From Actinomycetes bacterium (GTDB lineage: Bacteria > Actinomycetota > Coriobacteriia > Coriobacteriales > Eggerthellaceae), in contig JAEWYG010000086.1 in the NCBI GenBank assembly GCA_023395755.1, forward strand, positions 1 to 25,314: 25,314 nt of DNA, read 5' to 3'. The position numbers were made by a program, and so were the translations under genes. Positions 1 through 6,644 of this stretch are shown piece by piece. Each line of letters begins with the position of its first letter. Positions within the stretch are counted from its first letter, which is position 1. The notes below the pieces were generated by a model that worked only from the letters and a program-made list of their open reading frames with translations, had not been told where the DNA came from and made no database searches.

Positions 1-112
1 AAACAACTGCGCCCTCCACTTTGTACACGTCCTTTATCCCATATTTGATGCTTTAGGTAAAGAACGCGGCCACAGCGTAAGAAGTGGCAGAAAGAATATA
101 CGAGGAAAGCCT

Positions 113-1951
113 GTGTACTACTCAAGCGGAAATTACGAAGCATTCGCCCACCCAGCAAAGCCCGAGGGCATTGAAAGCAAATCGGCCTATCTTATAGGCA
201 GCGGACTGGCAAGCTTAACGGCCGCCTGCTACCTTGTAAGAGACGCTCAGATGGACGGCTCGCGGGTGCATATATTCGAACGCGATGCCGAGCCGGGTGG
301 TGCGTGCGACGGGTGGGATTATCCCCAGATAGGATTCACTATGCGCGGAGGGCGCGAAATGGATAATCACTTCGAAGTGATGTGGGATCTATTTCGATCT
401 ATTCCTTCTATCGAAGACGAAAACACGAGCATTCTTGACTATTACTATCAGCTGAATAAGCGCGATCCGAATTACTCTTTGTGTCGCGCGACCATCAACA
501 AAGGCGAAGACGCTAACCTCGACAACAAATTTGGCTTATCTGACAAAGCATGTTTAGAAATTATGAACCTGTTTTTCACTCCCGAAAGCCAACTTGACGA
601 CAAGCCCATTACCGACTACTTTTCCGACGAAGTGCTCGATTCTAATTTTTGGCTGTACTGGCGCACCATGTTTGCATTCGAAAACTGGCACAGTGCGCTT
701 GAAATGAAGCGCTACATCCAACGCTTCGTGCACCATGTTGGTGGCCTGCCCGACTTTAGTGCTCTACGCTTTACCCGATACAATCAGTTCGAATCGCTCA
801 TTTTGCCTATGGTGAATTACCTAAAAAACCAAGGAGTACAGTTCCATTTAAATACCGAAGTTGTCGATGTCACGTTCTCTTGCACTGAGGAGCGCAAGGT
901 AGCCACCGAAGTGCAGACAGTATGCGAGGGTATTGCCAAAACTTTCCACCTCTCCGATAACGATCTTCTCTTCATCACCAATGGCAGCTGCGTTGCCAAC
1001 TCGTCCTTTGGGTCGCAAGACGAACCGGCGGAATTTAACACCGTATTGAAAAAGGGAACCGGATTCGACCTGTGGCGACGCATCGCCAAACAGGACCCCT
1101 CATTCGGACACCCAGAGAAATTTATAGGCGATCCAGAAAAGTCTAACTGGATCAGCGCCACCGTTACCACGCTCGATGAAAAAATTGCTCCGTATATCGA
1201 AGCCATCTGCCGTCGCGACCCGTTCTCTGGGGGCGTTGTTACCGGCGGTATTGTTACTGTCAAGGATTCGAGCTGGCTTTTGAGCTGGACATTCAACAGG
1301 CAACCCCAATTCCGTGCCCAGCCAGAAAACGAGCTGTGCGGCTGGATATACGGCTTATTCACCGATGTACCGGGCAATTATGTGAAAAAGACTATGCGTG
1401 AATGCACCGGCAAGGAAATTTGCATGGAATGGCTCTATCATCTAGGTGTTCCCGAATCGCAAATTGAAGAACTCGCCGAAGAGAGCGCCAACACCGTTCC
1501 GTGCATGATGCCCTACATCACGGCTTTCTTCATGCCACGAGCCGCGGGCGATCGTCCCGATGTGGTGCCCGAAGGTGCCGTAAATTTCGCATTTATCGGA
1601 CAATTTGCCGAAACGCCACGCGATACCATTTTTACCACCGAGTATTCCATGCGCACCGGGATGGAAGCCGTCTACACACTATGCAACGTCGACCGAGGGG
1701 TGCCTGAAGTATGGGGCAGTGCTTTTGATATTCGTGATTTACTGAATGCCACTACGCTCATCAGAGATGGAAGGCCCCTTACCGACATGGAGATGAGCCC
1801 CTTCGAGAAACTTGTCCTTCATAAGGGAATCGAAAAGATAAAAAATACCGATCTCTACGGACTACTAGTTGAGTTCGGCGTGATTCCACCCGATCGTTCC
1901 AACGACACACCTGCACCCGCTGTCGAAGCCGTGTATCCCGGCATACATTAA
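113..1951 (+). CDS. ohyA: oleate hydratase (fatty acid double-bond hydratase)
   Basis: FAD-dependent hydratase of the former 'myosin-cross-reactive antigen' family, which adds water to the cis-9 double bond of oleate and related fatty acids; in gut bacteria it is linked to detoxifying unsaturated fatty acids. The protein has 612 residues, close to the family length. A Rossmann FAD motif (LIGSGLASLTAA) lies at about residues 27-38. RGGREMDNHFE follows at 78-88, and the conserved stretch YWRTMFAFENWHSALEMKRY at 182-201. Glu82 and Tyr201 fall where the catalytic pair E82/Y201 of the Staphylococcus aureus enzyme is placed, so the enzyme is expected to be active. The start is GTG, chosen because GAGGAAAG lies just upstream. 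No signal peptide is seen. Bases 1-112 hold no recognisable gene, only the leader. The gene stands alone and ends in a hairpin terminator. Confidence 0.95.
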   Translation: MYYSSGNYEAFAHPAKPEGIESKSAYLIGSGLASLTAACYLVRDAQMDGSRVHIFERDAEPGGACDGWDYPQIGFTMRGGREMDNHFEVMWDLFRSIPSIEDENTSILDYYYQLNKRDPNYSLCRATINKGEDANLDNKFGLSDKACLEIMNLFFTPESQLDDKPITDYFSDEVLDSNFWLYWRTMFAFENWHSALEMKRYIQRFVHHVGGLPDFSALRFTRYNQFESLILPMVNYLKNQGVQFHLNTEVVDVTFSCTEERKVATEVQTVCEGIAKTFHLSDNDLLFITNGSCVANSSFGSQDEPAEFNTVLKKGTGFDLWRRIAKQDPSFGHPEKFIGDPEKSNWISATVTTLDEKIAPYIEAICRRDPFSGGVVTGGIVTVKDSSWLLSWTFNRQPQFRAQPENELCGWIYGLFTDVPGNYVKKTMRECTGKEICMEWLYHLGVPESQIEELAEESANTVPCMMPYITAFFMPRAAGDRPDVVPEGAVNFAFIGQFAETPRDTIFTTEYSMRTGMEAVYTLCNVDRGVPEVWGSAFDIRDLLNATTLIRDGRPLTDMEMSPFEKLVLHKGIEKIKNTDLYGLLVEFGVIPPDRSNDTPAPAVEAVYPGIH

Positions 1952-1988
1952 AGGTTTGTGGCACCAACAAGTCAGAAGGACTCTAAAG

Positions 1989-2037
1989 GCAAAGTCGCGT
2001 ATTTTCCTTTTTAAGTGAGAATACGCGGCTTTCTTTG
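1989..2037 (+). terminator. hairpin terminator after ohyA, possibly bidirectional
   Basis: The arms at 1991-2003 and 2020-2032 pair over 13 bases with a single G-T wobble, and an outer GCAAAG/CTTTGC pairing extends the stem. The T-rich tail is short. The displaced ychF end at 2064-2157 points toward it from the other side, so it may once have served both convergent genes. Confidence 0.7.
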
Positions 2038-2063
2038 CAACCCTCCGCGAAGCCCCAATCTAC

Positions 2064-2157
2064 CTACACATTAAACTTGAAGTGCATGACATCGCCGTCC
2101 TGCACGACGTACTCCTTGCCTTCTTGGCGCAGTTTACCGGCGTCGCGGCAGCCCTTC
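2064..2157 (-). pseudogene. ychF: displaced 3' end fragment of ychF
   Basis: Read on the minus strand, this segment encodes the last 31 residues of YchF (from EKGCRDAGK to the C-terminal FKFNV) followed by its own TAG stop. The intact ychF at 3805-4878 ends with the same 31 residues and a TGA stop. DNA differences occur at Glu (GAG/GAA), Cys (TGC/TGT), Gly (GGT/GGC), Asp (GAT/GAC), the last Val (GTG/GTT) and the stop codon, so every change is synonymous. The longest identical run is 44 bases (2092-2135 against 3833-3876). Similarity stops abruptly near 2158. There is no start codon or upstream gene body, so this is a remnant. It is best read as the original chromosomal end of ychF left behind after an insertion. 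Confidence 0.85.
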
Positions 2158-2337
2158 TCTCTTAGCTGGTCAAAGCATGTATCTAGATTCATCGCCTAAA
2201 CCTTAATCAAGTTCGACAAACTGATACCCACCAATACTATCAAAGCCGTTTACAACAAAAGTACAACAAAATAGGCAAAACTAGATGCTAAAAACAATTA
2301 TATTTTTTGGACTCTTTCATATCAGGAGGTCTTCGGA

Positions 2338-2916
2338 ATGAAATTCTTCTACGCATGTTGCTCTGCAAAAGATCAAAACGAAGCGAGACAACTAGCCTAT
2401 GCAAAAGAGCTTAGCTTGAGCGATGCACGGATATTCATAGATACGGGTTCGGGCGAAAATGCCAATCGCCCCGCCCTTCAAGACTTACTTTCACGCCTGC
2501 GTGAAGGAGATGAGATACACATCAACGAACTTAGCAGGCTTGGCAGAAATACTCGCGATCTATTGGAGCTGATGGATAAATTCGAGCAAATGAAAGTAGA
2601 ACTTCACAGCAAGAAAGAAGCGATAGATACCACCACTCCTGCGGGGAGATTAGTGTTTCATATCTTTGCGAGCGTTGCGGAATTCCAGAGACAGATAATC
2701 TTGGAAAATGCACGAGAAAGACGCGAGGCCGCCAAGAAGCAGGGTAAGCCCATCAGTCGCCCCAAGGTAGATCAAAACTCACTAAGCTTGGCTCTGCATA
2801 TGTTTCAATATGATAAAGGAAAATCTATAGCCGAAGTTTGCAGCAAAACCGGCATTGGTAGAAGCACTCTTTATCGTATTGCGGAAGAGCGAGGCATAAA
2901 CCGAACCCCAAAATGA
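2338..2916 (+). CDS. small serine recombinase (resolvase/invertase family), possibly catalytically impaired
   Basis: A 192-residue protein with the resolvase/invertase layout: an N-terminal catalytic domain, a long E helix (about residues 100-128, DTTTPAGRLVFHIFASVAEF) and a C-terminal helix-turn-helix (about 162-182). The nucleophile is Ser9 in YACCSAKDQ. The usual motif is Y-A-R-V-S, so the arginine matching Arg8 of gamma-delta resolvase is Cys7 here. The codon is TGT, one transition from the Arg codon CGT. Residues 64-70 read ELSRLGR, keeping the arginines matching R68 and R71 but with Ser for Asp67, as in some subfamilies. The start is set by AGGAGGT at 2324-2330, seven bases before ATG. 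It lies inside the candidate element and may act on its ends or on nearby inverted repeats, if active. Confidence 0.85.
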   Translation: MKFFYACCSAKDQNEARQLAYAKELSLSDARIFIDTGSGENANRPALQDLLSRLREGDEIHINELSRLGRNTRDLLELMDKFEQMKVELHSKKEAIDTTTPAGRLVFHIFASVAEFQRQIILENARERREAAKKQGKPISRPKVDQNSLSLALHMFQYDKGKSIAEVCSKTGIGRSTLYRIAEERGINRTPK

Positions 2917-2939
2917 AGCAACACGCCCAAACGGACGCA

Positions 2940-3270
2940 ATCGGCTCGTAGGGAGGCATCAATCCCTACCCGGTTTCATTAGACTTTATAGTGTTCTGAA
3001 GCGCCCTAAGGGCTAGGTTGCCCCATCAATGGGAAAAGTAGTCATGCTAAGAGTAAAGAGGGCTAATAGGTGTCTTATTCATGCCGAAAAGTATTTAGAA
3101 AACATTTGAAGCTCCCGTAAAATCACCCACCTTGTTTACGGCTTATGTTATACCACGAAATGCTATCAATATAGCCGTTGGCCTAGGGATATGTAAAATA
3201 TTGATAGCACTTTCCTGTTGGATTGGTTTATTTGTAATGGCCGGGAAATACTCCACAGGAAAGCAAGGAG
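2940..3270. other. hairpin-rich non-coding tract, possible structured RNA
   Basis: No plausible gene is seen from 2917 to about 3400. Instead there are six closely spaced inverted repeats: GTAGGGA/TCCCTAC (2948-2954, 2963-2969); GCCCTAAGGGC (3003-3013); CCCAT/ATGGG (3022-3026, 3029-3033); CCGTAAA/TTTACGG (3115-3121, 3135-3141); TGCTATCAATAT/ATATTGATAGCA (3161-3172, 3198-3209); CTTTCCTGT/ACAGGAAAG (3210-3218, 3255-3263). The last two abut. The tract could be a structured RNA of the element, or recombinase or replication sites; the 12-bp arms have the arm length of resolvase subsites but a 25-bp spacer. It was compared from memory with group II intron ends and no domain V was seen. Bases 3271-3400 show nothing clear apart from a TATAAT at 3370-3375. 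Confidence 0.4.
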
Positions 3271-3401
3271 AAGTTCCACCGAGAGGTTGTTAAGCCCTTT
3301 ACAGAGCCTCAAGAAAGCAAGCGCGGGCGCTATTAAAACTTAGAGCCCGAAAATAATCGAACTGGTATATATAATGGGGTTAATCTGCTCATCACGAACC
3401 G

Positions 3402-3430
3402 TTACTTTTCACCGTATACGAGAATATGCT
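3402..3430 (+). promoter_or_regulatory. candidate promoter of the antitoxin RNA
   Basis: TTACTT at 3402-3407 and TATGCT at 3425-3430 are separated by 17 bases, which predicts a transcript start near 3437. An alternative TATAAT at 3370-3375 has no good -35 element. Confidence 0.45.
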
Positions 3431-3458
3431 AAGATACGAAACGTCAGCGATGCCCGCG

Positions 3459-3489
3459 AGGTTCTAAAGGCTGCGGCGGGTGACGCAGG
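3459..3489 (+). repeat. direct repeat, antitoxin-side copy
   Basis: Two short blocks, AGGTTC..AAGGC and CGGGTG..GGACA, match 3646-3674 in order and orientation with small insertions. Because the two genes are transcribed toward each other, the matching blocks make their RNAs complementary. Confidence 0.5.
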
Positions 3490-3499
3490 ACATCAGCTA

Positions 3500-3531
3500 A
3501 GCGGTACGGGTGGCAGCCCTACCGCTTTTTT
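3500..3531 (+). terminator. rho-independent terminator shared by toxin and antitoxin transcripts
   Basis: AGCGGTA (3500-3506), one bulged C, GGG, a six-base loop, then CCC and TACCGCT (3520-3526), with six T residues ending at 3531. The T-run fits plus-strand termination. The same stem contains the toxin TAG stop on the minus strand (3519-3521), where the T-run is missing, so termination in that direction would be weaker. Confidence 0.75.
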
Positions 3532-3632
3532 CGCGCCTTATTCTTCGTCCTCCGCGTTCTTGACAATTCATGTGTGCCTATCAGGAAAGACAGGATAGAG
3601 CATACGCCAGCAACAAAATTGAAAATATCCAT
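3519..3632 (-). CDS. small membrane peptide, candidate type I toxin (Fst/TxpA-like in form)
   Basis: A 37-residue reading frame with strong initiation signals. Upstream of the ATG (3630-3632) are AAGGAG seven bases away and a perfect TATAAT about 60 bases away. The peptide has one hydrophobic span (FNFVAGVCSILSFLIG, residues 4-19) followed by a tail rich in Arg and Lys (RTRRTKNKARKKR at the C-terminus). This matches type I toxins of the Fst, TxpA and Ldr kinds, which insert in the membrane. I do not see the Fst Ala-Pro motif, so family membership is not claimed. Its 3' end overlaps the terminator of a convergent RNA on the plus strand. It lies inside the candidate element between the ychF copies, where a toxin-antitoxin pair would favour retention. 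It could instead be an unrelated small membrane protein. Confidence 0.6.
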   Translation of the reverse strand: MDIFNFVAGVCSILSFLIGTHELSRTRRTKNKARKKR

Positions 3633-3645
3633 TGGGTTTCTCCTT

Positions 3646-3674
3646 AGGTTCAAGGCATCACCCGCCGGGTGCGG
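3646..3674 (-). repeat. direct repeat, toxin-leader copy
   Basis: Second copy of the AGGTTC..AAGGC and CGGGTG..GGACA blocks. It lies directly upstream of the toxin Shine-Dalgarno (minus strand, complement of 3640-3645), so pairing of the antisense RNA here would be placed to block ribosome loading. Confidence 0.5.
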
Positions 3675-3686
3675 ACACCGCTAACA

Positions 3687-3727
3687 CTATTCATTATAGC
3701 GAATGTCAGCTTTTTGATTTTAAATCA
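3687..3727 (-). promoter_or_regulatory. promoter of the small toxin gene
   Basis: Minus-strand TATAAT (complement of 3693-3698), giving a leader of about 55 nt. No good -35 is seen at 17 bases, but the upstream DNA is A-rich and contains the palindrome TGATTTTAAATCA (3715-3727), a possible operator. Confidence 0.5.
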
Positions 3728-3729
3728 GT

Positions 3730-3786
3730 TAGAAAAGCAAAAGGAAGCTGCATAATCCTATATCAAATGACTAAAACAGCTTCCTT
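3730..3786 (-). terminator. terminator of ychF
   Basis: A perfect 10-base inverted repeat, AAGGAAGCTG (3741-3750) and CAGCTTCCTT (3777-3786), with a 26-base loop. Read on the minus strand it lies 18 bases past the ychF stop and is followed by TTTTGCTTTTCT. The loop is long for a terminator. Confidence 0.55.
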
Positions 3787-3804
3787 AGGGGCAGAGTATT
3801 TTAA

Positions 3805-4878
3805 TCAAACATTAAACTTGAAGTGCATGACGTCGCCGTCCTGCACGACGTACTCCTTGCCTTCTTGGCGCAGTTTGCCGGCGTCGCGACAGCCCTTTTC
3901 GCCACCCAGTTCGCTGTAGTCGGCGAACGATGCAGTCTCAGCCTTGATAAACCCGCGCTCAAAATCGGTGTGAATTACACCGGCCGCCTGCGGCGCCTTT
4001 GCGCCGATGGGGATAGTCCAGGCACGGGTCTCGGTCACACCCGTGGTGAAATACGACTGCAATCCCAACAAACGGTACGCTTCACGAATAAGACGCGCCA
4101 AGCCACTTTCCGAAAGCCCCAAAGCCTCCAGATACTCCTTGGCCTCGTCGGGATCAACCTCGGCGAGTTCGGCCACATCAGCCTCCACCTTCGCGCAAAT
4201 CGGCACAGGGGCACAGCCATCAATCTCAGGGAGATCGGCATTGAGCTGGTCCTCGTCAACATTCGCCAAGTACAGCATGGGTTTCATCGTGAGCAAGTGC
4301 AAATCATGCAGCAGCTCACGTTCGTCGTCAGACAGGTCAAGCGTACGCGCCCGGTGCCCCGCATCTAACCCAGCAAGCACCTTCTGAGCTGCGGCCACTT
4401 TCGCAGCCCCACTCTTGTCACGCTTTGCGTCTTTTTCCAAACGTGGCAGTGCTTTTTCAAGCGTAGCCATATCAGCCAAAATTAGCTCAGTCTTGATAGT
4501 CTCCACATCGCTTTGGGGATCAACCTTGCCTGCCACGTGCACCACATCGGGATCACCGAAGAAACGCACAACCTCGCAAATGGCATCCGTCTCGCGAATG
4601 TTAGCTAAGAACTGGTTGCCCAAACCCTCACCTTTGCTGGCGCCCGCTACCAAGCCGGCAATATCCACAAACTCAACGGTGGCCGGAATAATGCGCGCGG
4701 CATCATCAATTTTCGAAAGCACGTCAAGACGTGCATCGGGCACGGGCACAATGCCCACATTGGGCTCGATAGTGGCGAACGGATAGTTGGCCGCGAGGCC
4801 TCCCTTATTGGTAAGGGCCGTGAACAGCGTTGACTTGCCAACATTCGGCAAGCCAACGATACCGATGGATAGCGACAT
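3805..4878 (-). CDS. ychF: ribosome-binding Obg-family ATPase YchF
   Basis: Universally conserved translation-associated P-loop ATPase of 357 residues (the family is about 363). The Walker A/G1 motif GLPNVGKST is at residues 9-17. DIAG (72-75) and GASKGEGLGNQF (79-90) belong to the G3 region. The fourth motif is NVDE (206-209) in place of NKxD, which in this family shifts specificity from GTP to ATP. A coiled-coil helical hairpin fills about 130-195. The C-terminal TGS domain covers about 275-357 and ends in DGDVMHFKFNV. The ATG is preceded by AAGGAAG. Its last 31 codons are duplicated at 2064-2157, so the 3' end of this gene was probably supplied by an inserted element; the protein sequence is preserved. 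It is transcribed alone toward the element, with a candidate -10 at 4916-4921. Confidence 0.96.
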   Translation of the reverse strand: MSLSIGIVGLPNVGKSTLFTALTNKGGLAANYPFATIEPNVGIVPVPDARLDVLSKIDDAARIIPATVEFVDIAGLVAGASKGEGLGNQFLANIRETDAICEVVRFFGDPDVVHVAGKVDPQSDVETIKTELILADMATLEKALPRLEKDAKRDKSGAAKVAAAQKVLAGLDAGHRARTLDLSDDERELLHDLHLLTMKPMLYLANVDEDQLNADLPEIDGCAPVPICAKVEADVAELAEVDPDEAKEYLEALGLSESGLARLIREAYRLLGLQSYFTTGVTETRAWTIPIGAKAPQAAGVIHTDFERGFIKAETASFADYSELGGEKGCRDAGKLRQEGKEYVVQDGDVMHFKFNV

Positions 4879-4915
4879 GAATCTTCCTTTTCAAGCGACG
4901 CAAACGTATCGTTCT

Positions 4916-4921
4916 ATGATA
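4916..4921 (-). promoter_or_regulatory. candidate -10 element of ychF
   Basis: Minus-strand TATCAT, in the context GCTATCATAG, about 38 bases upstream of the start codon. The same GCTATCATA context occurs before the radical SAM gene (12943-12948), and a related CTATCATAG before asnB (6860-6865). Confidence 0.4.
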
Positions 4922-4960
4922 GCAGAATGCGCGGCACCACTCCCCCTTTGTGAAGAGTAC

Positions 4961-5192
4961 CTACACCCTACCCGTAATCATAAGAACCACCAAAGTTACG
5001 GCGCTCATTCCCATAAGCACGGTAGCAATCCACCCAAAAATACGAATGCCCCACGGCAAGGGAAGCTACAATTACCGCGTAGAAGCCCGACGCCTGACGC
5101 ACCTTCTTGCCGTAGGTATCACCAATAACAGAGGTTAATCCTCGCTGCGTTACAATACTAATGCGCGAAACGGTTTCCTGCACGGCCGTCAT
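4961..5192 (-). pseudogene. frameshifted small membrane protein of unknown function
   Basis: From the ATG at 5190-5192 the frame reads MTAVQETVSRISIVTQRGLT and continues into a hydrophobic stretch (FYAVIVASLAVG). It then turns into non-membrane-like sequence. At the minus-strand run GGGG (5049-5052), dropping one G gives a smooth continuation, IRIFGWIATVLMGMSAVTLV, ending in MITGRV and TAG at 4961. The restored protein would have 76 residues and two membrane spans. This looks like a one-base insertion in a G-run: a recent pseudogene, programmed slippage or a sequencing error. No family is recognised. It lies right behind the NSS symporter and might have been its partner. Initiation signals are weak (GAGGTG upstream). 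Confidence 0.45.
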
Positions 5193-5196
5193 CAAC

Positions 5197-5227
5197 AGAG
5201 CACCTCGGGTTCATCCCTCGGTGCTCT
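5197..5227 (-). terminator. stem-loop after the NSS symporter gene
   Basis: AGAGCACC and GGTGCTCT pair over eight bases, with three more G-C pairs inside after a two-base mismatch and a five-base loop. It lies 34 bases past the stop codon. There is no T-run, so it may slow polymerase or protect RNA ends more than terminate. Confidence 0.45.
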
Positions 5228-5261
5228 AACAAAGAAGCAGTATCTCGCGCCTCTGCGTAAG

Positions 5262-6644
5262 TTACATACTGAACAAACCGAACTGCGCAGCAACAAAGGC
5301 AACAAGAATCACCGTTACCAACACTGGTGCCACATACTTGATCATAATCGTCCAAGCTTTTTCCAGCTTAAACGGCCCTGATAGCTTCACTTCACGCGCA
5401 ATAAGCTGAGGCTTTACAATCCAACCTACAAAAATACACGTCAGAAGTGCGACAATGGGCATAAGCACCGAATTGGAAATGAAGTCGAAGAAGTCGAGCA
5501 TGGTGGTACCTGCACCCAGCGGCTCGATGAACGATAAACCATTGTAGCCAAGGTTCACCAAGGTGCCCGTCACCACGATAAATATCATCACCGTAATCAA
5601 CGACTTCTTGCGCGACCACTTCGCGCCATCCTGCACAATAGAAACGCAGGTTTCCATAAGTGAAATACCGCTCGTCAATGCAGCAAATAATACCAACATA
5701 AAGAACAGGAAGCCTACGAACTGTGCCGCTCCGCCCATCTGAGCGAATACCTCCGGCAAAATCACAAACATAAGCGACGGTCCTGATTTTGCAGCTACCG
5801 CGTCTCCCGAACCCATAGCCACAAACGCAGCGGGAACAATCATAAGGCCAGCCAGAAACGATACCCCTATGTCAAAGCCGCCAATACGCATCACGCTTTG
5901 CGTAAGGCTCGATTTTTTATCCAGATACGAACCATACGTAATCATGATACCCATAGCCAACGACAAGCTGTAAAACATCTGCCCTAAGGCGCTAATAACC
6001 AATTCCGGAGAGAATTTACTGAAGTCGGGTACCAGATAGTACGCAGCACCCTCAAGGGCTCCCGGCATGGTAAGGGTATATATCGCAATGCCCACCGCCA
6101 CAATAATAAGCGCCGGCATCATGAACAGGTTAGCTTTTTCTATACCACCTTTAACGCCACGCGCTACCACAACAAACACGATAGCCATGAATACAAGCAT
6201 CCATAGAAAGCTTTCCATATTACTGGTAATAAAGCCGGTGAAAAAGTCACCACCATCAGCCAGTGCCGCCGGCCCCTCGAACACATACGCCGCTGTGTAT
6301 TTCGTCACCCATCCACCAATGATGGAATAGTACGGCACGATAATAAACGGCACGATGGATGCAAGAACACCAATGATGGTGTACTTCTTTCCAAATTGTT
6401 TAAACGCCCCTATGGCCGATTGACCCGTCAAGCGACCCAACGCCGTTTCAAGCAGCAGTAGCGAAACGCCAAACGTAAACACCAGCACTAGGTACGTAAG
6501 CAAAAACGTACCGCCACCATACTTTGCAGCAAGGTAAGGGAACCGCCACATGTTGCCCAACCCAACAGCAGATGCCGCCGCAGCTAGGATGAACGCCCAC
6601 TTGCCCGACCACGCCGAGCGTGCGGGAGCGTCGGATGAAGCCAT
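5262..6644 (-). CDS. sodium-dependent symporter, NSS (neurotransmitter:sodium symporter) family
   Basis: Inner-membrane Na+-coupled transporter of the LeuT fold, probably for an amino acid or a related amine; the substrate cannot be read from the sequence. The protein has 460 residues, typical of bacterial members. The signature of helix 1, SAVGLGNMWRFPYLAAKYGG, follows a short charged N-terminus and contains the unwound region that binds Na+ and substrate. About eleven to twelve hydrophobic helices follow. The start is the ATG at 6642-6644, not the one at 6654-6656, because GGAGG lies five bases upstream of the former and inside the reading frame of the latter. It is divergent from asnB; its -10 is at 6756-6761 and its leader contains a G+C hairpin. 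The frameshifted gene at 4961-5192 follows it. Confidence 0.92.
   Translation of the reverse strand: MASSDAPARSAWSGKWAFILAAAASAVGLGNMWRFPYLAAKYGGGTFLLTYLVLVFTFGVSLLLLETALGRLTGQSAIGAFKQFGKKYTIIGVLASIVPFIIVPYYSIIGGWVTKYTAAYVFEGPAALADGGDFFTGFITSNMESFLWMLVFMAIVFVVVARGVKGGIEKANLFMMPALIIVAVGIAIYTLTMPGALEGAAYYLVPDFSKFSPELVISALGQMFYSLSLAMGIMITYGSYLDKKSSLTQSVMRIGGFDIGVSFLAGLMIVPAAFVAMGSGDAVAAKSGPSLMFVILPEVFAQMGGAAQFVGFLFFMLVLFAALTSGISLMETCVSIVQDGAKWSRKKSLITVMIFIVVTGTLVNLGYNGLSFIEPLGAGTTMLDFFDFISNSVLMPIVALLTCIFVGWIVKPQLIAREVKLSGPFKLEKAWTIMIKYVAPVLVTVILVAFVAAQFGLFSM

Larger units (their letters stand above)
3437..3531 (+). ncRNA. candidate antisense RNA antitoxin of a type I toxin-antitoxin locus
   Basis: A predicted RNA of about 95 nt begins after the promoter at 3402-3430 and ends at the hairpin and T-run at 3500-3531. 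It runs convergent to the toxin gene on the other strand (3519-3632) and overlaps its last codons. Near its 5' side it carries AGGTTC-TA-AAGGC (3459-3471) and, about five bases later, CGGGTG followed by GGACA. Both elements recur in the same order and strand at 3646-3674, just upstream of the toxin ribosome-binding site. The RNA can therefore pair with the toxin mRNA leader at the repeats and with its 3' end through the shared terminator. This is the plan of RNA I/RNA II in the par (fst) locus of plasmid pAD1. The function is inferred from layout only. Confidence 0.5.
2064..3900. mobile_element. candidate small integrated element bounded by duplicated ychF 3' ends
   Basis: Seen in the sequence: two direct copies of the ychF 3' end (2064-2157 and about 3808-3898) enclose about 1.65 kb. 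The enclosed DNA carries a small serine recombinase, a hairpin-rich non-coding tract and a candidate type I toxin-antitoxin locus, and appears more A+T rich than the flanks. Known: many integrative elements insert in the 3' end of a conserved gene and bring a replacement end that keeps the gene intact. Inference: the copy at the intact gene came with the element and the copy at 2064-2157 is the native end. The crossover point cannot be placed within the 44-base identical run. The only recombinase present is of the short resolvase/invertase type, not a usual integrase, so this may be a shrunken remnant. A plain segmental duplication is less likely given the synonymous divergence. Confidence 0.6.

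Noticed and set aside
817..1377. 186-codon minus-strand frame inside ohyA
   Set aside because: Lies fully opposite a clear oleate hydratase domain and shows no family features.
3226..3294. An 18-codon plus-strand frame beginning ATGGCCGGG at 3238
   Set aside because: No ribosome-binding site, and it lies across the inverted repeat at 3210-3263.
2917..3400. Group II intron or IS200/IS605-type RNA guide
   Set aside because: No domain V hairpin or reverse transcriptase is present, and no TnpB or TnpA of the needed type.
3374..3598. A 74-codon plus-strand frame across the antitoxin region
   Set aside because: It has no ribosome-binding site, contains a hairpin terminator with a T-run in its middle and reads like random sequence; the minus-strand peptide has far better signals.
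3823..4368. Long plus-strand frames opposite ychF (also at 4007 and 4415)
   Set aside because: Shadows of the ychF codon pattern, with no initiation signals and no recognisable protein.
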